Shown: piece after piece, positions 16,429 through 24,424 of the stretch
How positions within the stretch are numbered: the stretch's first letter is position 1
Layout of the letters: each line of letters starts with the position of its first letter
Assembly (NCBI GenBank): GCA_900318175.1
Contig: ONJQ01000006.1
Location: forward strand, 1 to 64,000
DNA from: an uncultured Bacteroidales bacterium
Lineage (GTDB): Bacteria; Bacteroidota; Bacteroidia; Bacteroidales; P3
Direction of reading: 5' to 3'
Length of the DNA: 64,000 bases
Translations under genes and position numbers: made by a program
Notes under the pieces: generated by a model
Told to the model about the DNA's origin: nothing
What the model saw: only the letters and a program-made list of their open reading frames with translations
Databases searched by the model: none

Positions 16429-17619
16429 ATGCTTCATTATATACAAAAAATTCGAATAGATAACTTAGTTCATCTAAAAAATCTGGTTATCTCTATTCCT
16501 CACAGCGAATTTCCGCACCTTATCATTACTGGAAAGAATGGGAGTGGGAAAACTGTTCTTTTACAAACTCTGGCCGAGCTTTTACAATTAGTTATTAGTG
16601 ATAAGGATGATCAAGGCTCCAATATGAATTATTATTCCAAAATACCATTGAGTAATGTCGAAGACGAGATAAGTCTAACAACCAACTTAGGTACCATAAC
16701 ATGTAATTGTTTTGGAACAAAGGTTGTTCGTATTGGATTTAAACTAAATGCTTTTGTTCTGGCTTTTTATCAGGCAGACAGAAGTTTCAGAATGATTGAG
16801 CCAGACTCTCCCCAAAAACCTGTTGTTGTTACTGATGACATTCGCCACAACTCCTCTGGGCAGTTCATTAATTTCCTTGTTGATTTGAAGTTCCAAGAAC
16901 TTTTAGCAATTAGCAATAAGGATGTCCAAAGGGAGGCCGAAATCAATTCTTGGTTCGATACATTCGTGGGATTGCTCCGCAGGCTATTTGAAGACGAATC
17001 GCTTACACTTCAATTTTCGCAGCAGGATAGTTATTCTTTCAAAGTGTGTACGAAGGGACAAACGTTCGGATTCAATGAGATGTCTGATGGCTTTAAGGCA
17101 GCGTTGAATATCGTTGCTGACTTGATTCTCCGAATGCACAAAGGCGGCAAGTTATCTGATGTGTTTAATCAGGAAGGCATTGTTCTTATTGATGAAATCG
17201 AAACACATCTGCACTTGAGTCTTCAAAAAATGATTATGCCATTCTTGACAGGTGTATTTCCAAACATTCAGTTCATTGTCACCACTCATTCGCCATTCGT
17301 ACTAAGCTCCATGCCCAATGCTGTTGCATACGACCTTGAACATCAAGAAGTAATTTCCGACCTGACGGAATACTCATACGAGGCCTTAGCCGAGGGCTAT
17401 TTTGGCGTTAAGACCTCTTCCAGCTACACCGAAATGCGGCTTAACGATTTCCGCCTTCTTCTTGAAAAAGGTCAATGGTCAGAAGCCGATAAGATTAAGA
17501 TAAAGAATCTGAATGAAGACTTTAAGAAGATTCCGGAATTGGTGTCGCCCCTCATTGTAGGCGAGTATAAGAGGCTTGCCATTCAATATGCGGATAAACT
17601 AATGACTTTGCAAAAATGA
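16429..17619 (+). CDS. AAA ATPase, PtuA-like component of a Septu-type defence system
   Basis: A 396-residue ABC/SMC-type ATPase without a coiled coil of SMC length. Walker A is GKNGSGKT at 35-42, the signature-like motif is NEMSDG at 216-221, Walker B is IVLIDEIE at 251-258 and the switch His is in TTHSPF at 285-290. This AAA_15/AAA_21 type is used by PtuA of Septu, by OLD-like proteins and by the retron-linked ATPases. The next gene overlaps by 4 bases and is an HNH nuclease, which points to Septu. Codon use is AT-richer than in flanking genes, consistent with horizontal gain. No reverse transcriptase is present, so a retron version is unlikely. Confidence 0.85.
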   Translation: MLHYIQKIRIDNLVHLKNLVISIPHSEFPHLIITGKNGSGKTVLLQTLAELLQLVISDKDDQGSNMNYYSKIPLSNVEDEISLTTNLGTITCNCFGTKVVRIGFKLNAFVLAFYQADRSFRMIEPDSPQKPVVVTDDIRHNSSGQFINFLVDLKFQELLAISNKDVQREAEINSWFDTFVGLLRRLFEDESLTLQFSQQDSYSFKVCTKGQTFGFNEMSDGFKAALNIVADLILRMHKGGKLSDVFNQEGIVLIDEIETHLHLSLQKMIMPFLTGVFPNIQFIVTTHSPFVLSSMPNAVAYDLEHQEVISDLTEYSYEALAEGYFGVKTSSSYTEMRLNDFRLLLEKGQWSEADKIKIKNLNEDFKKIPELVSPLIVGEYKRLAIQYADKLMTLQK

Positions 17620-18275
17620 TCAGGGTTAGAAAAAGTGTCTCCCAACCTCATTCTTTATCCTCAACCAAGGCCTACGATGGTGAGGATGTGAAGCGTCAGT
17701 TGGACACTGATCAGTATAACAAGTGCTACCTTTGTGAACGAGTCTGTGGCACTGACTTTTTGGTTGAACACTTGCGAAGCCAAGAGAACTATCCTCGTTT
17801 AATTCAGTCATGGGATAACTTGCTTTTGGGTTGCAGCTATTGCAATGGCAAGAAATCTGATGCCTACGACAATATTCTGAACCCCTTAACTGTTAATGTC
17901 GAAGATGAAATAGAACAGCGTATAGACTTGTTGAACAAGCAGTCTCTGTTTGTCGCAGTCTCCGACGATGATGCCCACCGCAAGACCGTTGAGCTGTTGT
18001 CGCGTCTTCATAATGGCACAAAACATCTCCGAAACACCAAAGAAGAGCATTTTATTGAATATATAATAGCAGTTGTCAACGATTTCAGGACTGTCATTCA
18101 GACCTACCAGTCTCAACAGAATCCTCAAACGGAAAAGGCTGTAAGGGAGGAGTTGGGTGCTGATAAAGAACTTCTCGGTTTCAAGTATTGGATTATCAAA
18201 GATAACCCAGAGCTCTATGCCGTATTCGGTAACGATATGGTGTGGAACAAGCAGCAGCCCCCCCCTAACTCTTAA
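17616..18275 (+). CDS. HNH endonuclease, PtuB-like component of a Septu-type defence system
   Basis: A 219-residue protein with an HNH core at about 37-80: zinc-type Cys pairs C37-x2-C40 and C73-x2-C76, the general-base region VEHL (Glu51, His52), SWDNLLLGC (Trp66 to Cys73) and CNGKKS after the second pair. This spacing matches the PtuB / retron-associated HNH group. The remaining 135 residues are helical and of unknown role, probably for contact with the ATPase. The start overlaps the ATPase stop (ATGA), so the pair is translationally coupled. In characterised Septu systems the ATPase and nuclease form a complex that degrades DNA on phage infection; that activity is inferred here. Confidence 0.85.
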   Translation: MIRVRKSVSQPHSLSSTKAYDGEDVKRQLDTDQYNKCYLCERVCGTDFLVEHLRSQENYPRLIQSWDNLLLGCSYCNGKKSDAYDNILNPLTVNVEDEIEQRIDLLNKQSLFVAVSDDDAHRKTVELLSRLHNGTKHLRNTKEEHFIEYIIAVVNDFRTVIQTYQSQQNPQTEKAVREELGADKELLGFKYWIIKDNPELYAVFGNDMVWNKQQPPPNS

Positions 18276-18295
18276 TCTATTAAAACTGTAAGAAC

Positions 18296-20146
18296 GTGGC
18301 GCATTTTTTGCCTATCACTTTGGACGAGGTTCGGCGGCTGGGATGGGACGCCGTTGATGTGGTGCTTGTCACTGGCGATGCATATGTGGACCATCCGGCC
18401 TTTGGCACCGCTGTCATAGGGCGCACCCTTGAGGCTGCGGGCTATCGGGTGGCCATCATCCCTCAGCCCAACTGGCGCGACGACCTGCGCGACTTCCGCA
18501 AGTTCGGCGCACCGCGTCTCTTCTTTGGCGTCACCAGCGGAGCCATGGACAGCATGGTGAACCACTACACCGCTGCCCGCCGTCTGCGCCACGACGATGC
18601 CTACACCCCTGGCGGTCAGGCTGGTTTCCGTCCAGACCGCGCCACGTATGTCTACGCACGCATCCTCAAACAACTCTATCCCACGGTCCCCGTCATCCTT
18701 GCCGGCATCGAGGCCTCCATGCGCCGCCTTGCACACTACGATTATTGGGACGACCGTCTTTTCCCCAGCATCCTTGCCGACACCCCTGCCGACCTCCTCA
18801 ACTATGGCATGGGCGAGCGCACCACCCTTAAGATGGCCGCCCTGCTGGCCCAGGGGCAACCCATCGAAGCACTCTATAGCCTTCCGCAGGTGGCCTATAA
18901 GACCGACAAGGGTATTCAGTTTGTTCGGAATCAGAGTGCTTCGATAACTCAGAATCCTCCGATTATCGAGCTCCACTCCTTCGAGGAGTGCTGCCGCAGC
19001 AAGCGTGCCGAGGCGGAGAACTACCAAATTATCGAACGGGAAAGCAATAAGATAGAGTGCGCCACCCTGGTGCAACGCCATGCCGACAGCTGGGTTGTGG
19101 TCAATCCGCCTGAGCCACCCATGAGCACCGAGGAGATTGATGCCAGTTTCGACCTGCCCTACACCCGTCTGCCTCATCCCAAGTACAAAAAGCGGGGAGC
19201 CATACCTGCGTATGAGATGATTAAGAACTCCGTAAATATTCACCGCGGCTGTTTCGGGGGTTGCTCCTTCTGCACCATCTCCGCCCACCAAGGCAAGCAG
19301 ATAGCCAGCCGTTCCGAACGCTCCATTATCGAGGAGGTGAAAATCCTCACCCAGCGTGAGGACTTCAACGGAGTCATCACCGACCTTGGCGGCCCGTCGG
19401 CCAACATGTACCGCATGGCGGGCAAAAACAAGGAGCTGTGCCGCCGCTGCGCCCGCTACAGCTGCATCCAGCCCTCCATCTGCCCCAACCTCCACGCCGA
19501 CCATCGCCCTCTGGTGGCCCTCTACAAGAAAGTCCTGGCCATGCCCGGCATCAAGCATGTCTATATTGGCAGCGGAATCCGCTGCGACCTTTTCACCGAA
19601 CAAAACGGCGGCTGGGAATATTTCCGCCATGTGGTGCTCAACCACGTCAGCGGACGACTTAAAGTGGCACCTGAGCATACAAGTTCCAAAGTGCTGTCGT
19701 TGATGCGGAAACCATCTTTCGAACTCTTTCTTGAAACCAAGAGCCGCTTCGATGCCATCTGTCGGCAGGCAGGGCTCAAATATCAGCTCATTCCCTACTT
19801 CATCAGTTCGCACCCCGGTTGCCAGCTCAAGGACATGGCCGACCTAGCCGTCGAGATGAAGCGCCTCGGCTACCGCTTGGAGCAGATTCAGGATTTCACG
19901 CCTACCCCCATGACCCTCAGCACCGAGATGTACTATACCGGCATCAACCCCGAAACCATGCAGCCCGTCTACGTGGCCACCACACCGGACGAGAAGAAGG
20001 CTCAGAATCTCATGTTCTTCTATTATAAGAGGGAATGCCAACAGGCTATCCGTCAAGTGCTACACAGCCATCACCTCGACAATTACATTACGCGGCTGAT
20101 CGGCCCCGCCAAGCCCTATACCCCGCGTCGCGACCGCCGTTTGTGA
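18296..20146 (+). CDS. YgiQ-family radical SAM protein
   Basis: A 616-residue radical SAM enzyme of the YgiQ family. The N-terminal YgiQ domain (FLPITLDEVRRLGWDAVDVVLVTGDAYVDHPAFG) is diagnostic. The radical SAM cluster motif is CFGGCSFC in the segment after HRGC at about residues 317-325. The substrate of YgiQ is not established. Translation appears to start at GTG 18296, since the family begins two to five residues before FLP and no upstream in-frame ATG is available after the HNH stop. The gene is GC-rich like the core genome, so it marks the right border of the acquired Septu pair. A hairpin overlaps its stop codon. Confidence 0.9.
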   Translation: MAHFLPITLDEVRRLGWDAVDVVLVTGDAYVDHPAFGTAVIGRTLEAAGYRVAIIPQPNWRDDLRDFRKFGAPRLFFGVTSGAMDSMVNHYTAARRLRHDDAYTPGGQAGFRPDRATYVYARILKQLYPTVPVILAGIEASMRRLAHYDYWDDRLFPSILADTPADLLNYGMGERTTLKMAALLAQGQPIEALYSLPQVAYKTDKGIQFVRNQSASITQNPPIIELHSFEECCRSKRAEAENYQIIERESNKIECATLVQRHADSWVVVNPPEPPMSTEEIDASFDLPYTRLPHPKYKKRGAIPAYEMIKNSVNIHRGCFGGCSFCTISAHQGKQIASRSERSIIEEVKILTQREDFNGVITDLGGPSANMYRMAGKNKELCRRCARYSCIQPSICPNLHADHRPLVALYKKVLAMPGIKHVYIGSGIRCDLFTEQNGGWEYFRHVVLNHVSGRLKVAPEHTSSKVLSLMRKPSFELFLETKSRFDAICRQAGLKYQLIPYFISSHPGCQLKDMADLAVEMKRLGYRLEQIQDFTPTPMTLSTEMYYTGINPETMQPVYVATTPDEKKAQNLMFFYYKRECQQAIRQVLHSHHLDNYITRLIGPAKPYTPRRDRRL

Positions 20147-20154
20147 ACGGTGGT
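20133..20154 (+). terminator. Possible terminator overlapping the ygiQ-type stop codon
   Basis: A 9-bp stem with one G-U pair (20133-20141 with 20146-20154) has a TGTG loop and is followed by TTCGCT. The T tract is weak, so this is a tentative call. Confidence 0.35.
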
Positions 20155-20155
20155 T

Positions 20156-20270
20156 TCGCTCTTCCTTCGCTCCTTCTACCTCAGTTCTCTAACATTTCTC
20201 TAATATTTCTTCCTTTTTCATTGGATAAATGAACCCCGCTGTGAGGGAAAAATGTGTAAGAAGGAGTGGA
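20156..20270 (+). repeat. Dispersed repeat, copy A (full length)
   Basis: First copy of a repeat also found at 34373-34443 (minus strand) and 62121-62234. Order of parts: a left end reading TCGCTCTTCCTTCGCTCCTT; CCTCAG; three 11-bp units (TTCTCTAACAT, TTCTCTAATAT, TTCTTCCTTTT) starting at about 20184; a conserved ATAAATGAAC (20225-20234); 26 other bases; and a degenerate inverted copy of the left end, AAGGAGTGGA (20261-20270). No protein is encoded. It sits between the ygiQ-type gene and the parC promoter. Confidence 0.7.
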
Positions 20271-20413
20271 GCTGCTTTGGGAAAGCGCAAGCCTTGTTGA
20301 GCGCGAAGGATGAAGGGCCGAGGAGTGTTGTGCATGTGGGGGTTAGGGTTGGTTGTGTGAAAAAATGTTTATAATTTGTCGGCAAAGAGGGCAGCCATGT
20401 CAGAAATAATATG

Positions 20414-20422
20414 TATCTTTGC
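20414..20422 (+). promoter_or_regulatory. Predicted -7 box for parC
   Basis: TATCTTTGC ends 16 bases before the start codon at 20439. No clear TTTG element lies at the distance seen in other promoters of this window. Confidence 0.5.
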
Positions 20423-20438
20423 AATTTAAAAGTAAAGT

Positions 20439-23138
20439 ATGGACGAAGAGCATCTAACCCCCGAAGAACAGGAGAACACCCCCGAAATGGGTGACCCACA
20501 AGAGACTGAGCAGGACCAGCTGGCCTCCACCCCTGCGCCTGTGGCTGACGAGCCGACGGGCGAGGGCACCACGCTGTCGCTCAACGGCATGTTCCGCGAA
20601 TACTGGATTGACTATGCCTCCGACGTTATCCTTGACCGGTCGGTGCCGGACATTGACGACGGCTTGAAGCCGGTGCAACGCCGCATTCTCCACGCCATGA
20701 AAGAGACCGACGACGGACGCTTCACCAAGGTGGCTAACATTGTGGGTACAACGATGCTGTACCACCCCCACGGCGACGCCTCCATCAACGACGCGCTGGT
20801 AAACCTCGGGCAGAAGAATCTGCTGATAGACTGCCAGGGTAACTGGGGAAACATCCTGACGGGCGACGGTGCCGCCGCAGGCCGTTACATCGAGGCACGC
20901 CTCTCCAAGTTTGCCAAAGAGGTGGTGTTCAACCCCAAGACCACACAATGGAAGCCAAGCTATGACGGGCGCAAACAGGAGCCTGTGTCGCTGCCCATCA
21001 AGTTCCCCTTGCTGCTGGCCCAGGGCACCAAAGGCATTGCCGTCACCCTCACGTCGGTCATCATGCCCTACAACTTCTGCGAGTTGATAGAGGCCTCCAT
21101 CTGCGTGCTGCGAAACCAGCCTTTTGAGATATATCCCGACTTCCCGACAGGCGGACTGATTGATGTGTCAAAGTATAACGATGCCGCGCTGGGTGGTCGA
21201 CTGCGCATCAGGGCCAAGATGCACTATGACGAGAAACGCAAAGCCATAGTTATCACCGAGGTGCCATACACCGTAACCACGGATGTGCTGATTGACAGCA
21301 TACTGAAAGCCAATGAGAAGGGCGAGATAAAGATTAAGAAGGTGGATGACAACACCGCCGCCGAGGTGGAGATAGTGTGCTACCTGCCCGCAGGAATCTC
21401 GCCGGACCAGATGATTGATGCCCTATATGCCTTCACCAACTGCCAAATCAACTTCTCGCCGCAGACCTGCGTCATTGTGAACAACAAGCCCGTCTTCATG
21501 ACGGCAAGCGACATACTGCGCCACTCAACCATGCGCACCAAGGACCTGCTGAGGCAGGAGCTGGAAATACTGCTGTCCGAGTTGGAGGACAGGTGGCATT
21601 GGGTGTCGTTGGAGAAGATATTCTTCGAGAAAGGAATATATAAAGTGCTGGAACGGCACGACTTCGACACTTGGGACGACCAGGTGACGGGCATCGAACG
21701 GGCATTCGACCCGTACCGCCATCTGTTCCGCAAGGAGATTACGCGGGACCATGTGCTGAAGCTGTGCGAGAGACCTGTGCGCAAAATCTCCAAGTTCGAC
21801 ATCAAAAAGGCCGAGCAGGAAATTGCCAACATCGACATCGATATCGAGGAGACCAAAAACCACTTGGCTCACCTTACCGAATATGCGATCAACTACTTCC
21901 AACATATATTGGACACCTACGGCAAGGGCCGCGAGCGCAAGACGGAGATACGCAATTTCGAGGACATACAGGCTGCCAACGTGGCTGTGGCCAACGAGAA
22001 ACTGTACGCCAACATGGCCACAGGCTTTGTGGGTACGGCCATGAAGAAGGACGAAGGGGCTGAATGTCTGTTTGACTGCTCCATGATGGACGACATCATC
22101 GTGTTCCGCATGGACGGCACCATGCTGGTCACGAAGGTGCAGGACAAGGCCTTTGTGGGGTCGACACAGTGCAAGGAGTTGCTTTATGTGGGTCTGTTCC
22201 GCAAGCGCGACGACCGCACGGTCTACAACATGGTGTACCGCGACGGGGCGATGGGCTACGCCTTCGTAAAGCGCTTTGCGGTGGTGGGCATCACACGCGA
22301 CACGGAGTACAACCTCACTCAAGGCACCAAAGGCACCAAGATACTCTATTTCACCGCCAACCCCAACGGCGAGGCGGAGGTTATCACCATTCACCATGCC
22401 ACCAAGGCCAAATTGAAAAAGGTGAGTTTCGACTTCGACTTTGCCAAACTGGCCATCAAGGGACGTAAGGCCATGGGCAATATACTGACTCGCAATGCTG
22501 TGCGCAATATCACCAAGAAGGGCGAAGGGGTCTCCACCCTCGAAGCCCGCGAGATTTGGTACGACCCCACCATCCAACGGCTCAACGTCAACAATGCCGG
22601 AACCCTGCTTGGACGCTTTGCTGGCAAGGACCGCGTCTTCACCCTCACACAGTCTGGCTACATGCGGCTGACGGGACACGACTTGACAACTCATTTTGAC
22701 GATGACATGATAGAGATACGCAAGTACAATCCGCGTAACATCGTCACCGCCGTCTATCGTGAAGGGCAGACGGGCAGCTACTACCTGAAACGGTTCCAAG
22801 CCGAGGAGAGCGACAAAAAGCTTGCTTTTATTGACGAGGGCGACCAGCTGGTGAGCTACAGCATGGACACATTCCCGCATCTGCACGTCAGCTACGATGA
22901 GGCATCGGGCAAGAAGATACTTGAAGAGGACATCAACGTGGATGAATTCATAGCCGTGAAGGGCTACAAGGCCAAAGGCAAACGCATCACGACCAGCAAG
23001 GTGAAGGAGTTCACCTGGTTGGAGCCTGACCCTGAGCCGGAACCCGAGCCCATCACAGAGGAACCGACGGACGAACTGAACGAGGTGGAGGAAGAGCGAG
23101 AAGGCTTTGCCGAAGGCACTCAGACATCATTGTTTTAA
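20439..23138 (+). CDS. parC: Type IIA DNA topoisomerase subunit A (topoisomerase IV ParC type)
   Basis: An 899-residue DNA-breaking subunit. An acidic, Pro-rich N-terminal extension (1-45) precedes the breakage-reunion domain, with the quinolone-pocket region near 100-115 (TTMLYHPHGDASI) and the active-site Tyr150 in AAGRYIEARL. A coiled-coil arm lies near 440-490 and beta-pinwheel repeats run to about 840, followed by an acidic Pro/Glu tail. The Bacteroidota ParC proteins have this arrangement; true GyrA normally has a GyrA-box (QRRGGKG) in the pinwheel, which I do not see, so ParC is preferred. ParE is not in the window. The downstream glycosyltransferase starts 31 bases later. Confidence 0.85.
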   Translation: MDEEHLTPEEQENTPEMGDPQETEQDQLASTPAPVADEPTGEGTTLSLNGMFREYWIDYASDVILDRSVPDIDDGLKPVQRRILHAMKETDDGRFTKVANIVGTTMLYHPHGDASINDALVNLGQKNLLIDCQGNWGNILTGDGAAAGRYIEARLSKFAKEVVFNPKTTQWKPSYDGRKQEPVSLPIKFPLLLAQGTKGIAVTLTSVIMPYNFCELIEASICVLRNQPFEIYPDFPTGGLIDVSKYNDAALGGRLRIRAKMHYDEKRKAIVITEVPYTVTTDVLIDSILKANEKGEIKIKKVDDNTAAEVEIVCYLPAGISPDQMIDALYAFTNCQINFSPQTCVIVNNKPVFMTASDILRHSTMRTKDLLRQELEILLSELEDRWHWVSLEKIFFEKGIYKVLERHDFDTWDDQVTGIERAFDPYRHLFRKEITRDHVLKLCERPVRKISKFDIKKAEQEIANIDIDIEETKNHLAHLTEYAINYFQHILDTYGKGRERKTEIRNFEDIQAANVAVANEKLYANMATGFVGTAMKKDEGAECLFDCSMMDDIIVFRMDGTMLVTKVQDKAFVGSTQCKELLYVGLFRKRDDRTVYNMVYRDGAMGYAFVKRFAVVGITRDTEYNLTQGTKGTKILYFTANPNGEAEVITIHHATKAKLKKVSFDFDFAKLAIKGRKAMGNILTRNAVRNITKKGEGVSTLEAREIWYDPTIQRLNVNNAGTLLGRFAGKDRVFTLTQSGYMRLTGHDLTTHFDDDMIEIRKYNPRNIVTAVYREGQTGSYYLKRFQAEESDKKLAFIDEGDQLVSYSMDTFPHLHVSYDEASGKKILEEDINVDEFIAVKGYKAKGKRITTSKVKEFTWLEPDPEPEPEPITEEPTDELNEVEEEREGFAEGTQTSLF

Positions 23139-23169
23139 GTAATTATTCAAGAATAAACACATATACAAA

Positions 23170-24387
23170 ATGAAAATATTGGTCGTATTGCCGCGATTTC
23201 CTTATCCGCTTGAGAAAGGCGACAAACTACGCGCCTACTATCAGATAAAGGAACTGTCTAAACATAACGAAGTGTACCTTTTTTGTGTCTCGCACACCAA
23301 GGTGCTTCCTGAGCATATCGAGCAGTTGAAGCCCTTTTGCCGTGGCATCAAGGTGGTGCATTCTCCCCGGCTGGTAAATTACAAGAATGTGGTGCGCAAC
23401 TACATCAACACCAAGTCGCTGCAGATAGGTTACTGGGATTCGCACAAGGCCCGCCGCAATTACAAGAAGTTCGAACGGCAGGTGAAGCCCGATGTGATCT
23501 ACAGCCAGATGGTGCGGACAATGCCTTTGGTCAGCCGTTCCGTGGTGCCCAAAGTCATGGACTTCCAGGATGCCCTTTCGATGAATACGGAGCGTCGGAT
23601 GGACACGGCCCATGGTTTTTGGCGTTATATCCTGCATTTCGAATTCAAGATGCTGCGCTCCACCGAGTACAACGCATTCAAGATATTCGACGGTCTCACC
23701 ATCATCTCGGAGAACGACAGCGAGGCCATCCCTCACCGCAAGAATGGCGACATCCACGTCATTCCCAACGGAGTGGACTTTGACTACTTTAAGCCTATGG
23801 AGCATGAAAAGAAGTATGACATCGTCTTCTGTGGCAATATGCGCTATGAGCCCAATGTCCACGCATCGAACTACCTTGTGAAGCGGGTGATGCCCTTGGT
23901 GTGGGAAGAGTTTCCCAAGGCCACTTTGCTCTTGGCAGGTGCCTATCCCAAACACAAAGTCAGCCAGTTGGCCAACGACAGGGTGACGGTGACTGGTTTT
24001 GTGGACGACATACGTGAGTGCTATGCCTCCGCCCGCATCTTTGCAGCACCCATGCAGACGGGGTCGGGATTGCAGAACAAGCTGCTCGAAGCCATGGCCA
24101 TGGGGCTTCCCTGTGTCACCACTTCTATTGCCAATGATTCCCTACAGGCCATCCGCGACACCGAAATCCTTGTCGGCGACACCGCGCAGGAATTTGCGAC
24201 ACACATTATCAACCTGTTGCGCAACGATGAACAGCGCAACGAGTTGGCGGCCAACGGCACCGTCTTTGTCCACAAGAACTACAGCTGGGAGACGGCAGGA
24301 GAAAAGCTGGAGGAAGTGCTGAGGGGAGTGGTCATGTCAGGCAGTAGCAAAGTGGCTACGGAAAAGTATACCCGCAAAGGGGAATAG
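23170..24387 (+). CDS. GT4-type glycosyltransferase
   Basis: A 405-residue GT-B fold glycosyltransferase. The N-terminal acceptor domain opens with ILVVLPRFPYPLEKGDKLRAYY, a pattern shared by sugar-transfer enzymes of cell-surface polysaccharide pathways. The donor domain contains IPNGVDFDYF (about 200), FCGNMRYEPN (about 222), and the E-x7-E region near LQNKLLEAMAMGLPCVTT (about 300-317), typical of GT4. Sugar and acceptor are unknown. It is the only sugar-transfer gene in its neighbourhood and is placed between parC and hflX, so it is not part of a visible polysaccharide cluster. Confidence 0.88.
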   Translation: MKILVVLPRFPYPLEKGDKLRAYYQIKELSKHNEVYLFCVSHTKVLPEHIEQLKPFCRGIKVVHSPRLVNYKNVVRNYINTKSLQIGYWDSHKARRNYKKFERQVKPDVIYSQMVRTMPLVSRSVVPKVMDFQDALSMNTERRMDTAHGFWRYILHFEFKMLRSTEYNAFKIFDGLTIISENDSEAIPHRKNGDIHVIPNGVDFDYFKPMEHEKKYDIVFCGNMRYEPNVHASNYLVKRVMPLVWEEFPKATLLLAGAYPKHKVSQLANDRVTVTGFVDDIRECYASARIFAAPMQTGSGLQNKLLEAMAMGLPCVTTSIANDSLQAIRDTEILVGDTAQEFATHIINLLRNDEQRNELAANGTVFVHKNYSWETAGEKLEEVLRGVVMSGSSKVATEKYTRKGE

Positions 24388-24424
24388 TAGGCGTAAGTCG
24401 ATGTGCCAATTAACTGATTAGAAA

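Noticed and set aside
16363-18275. Retron-associated Septu system
   Set aside because: No reverse transcriptase gene or structured template region lies beside the ATPase/HNH pair.
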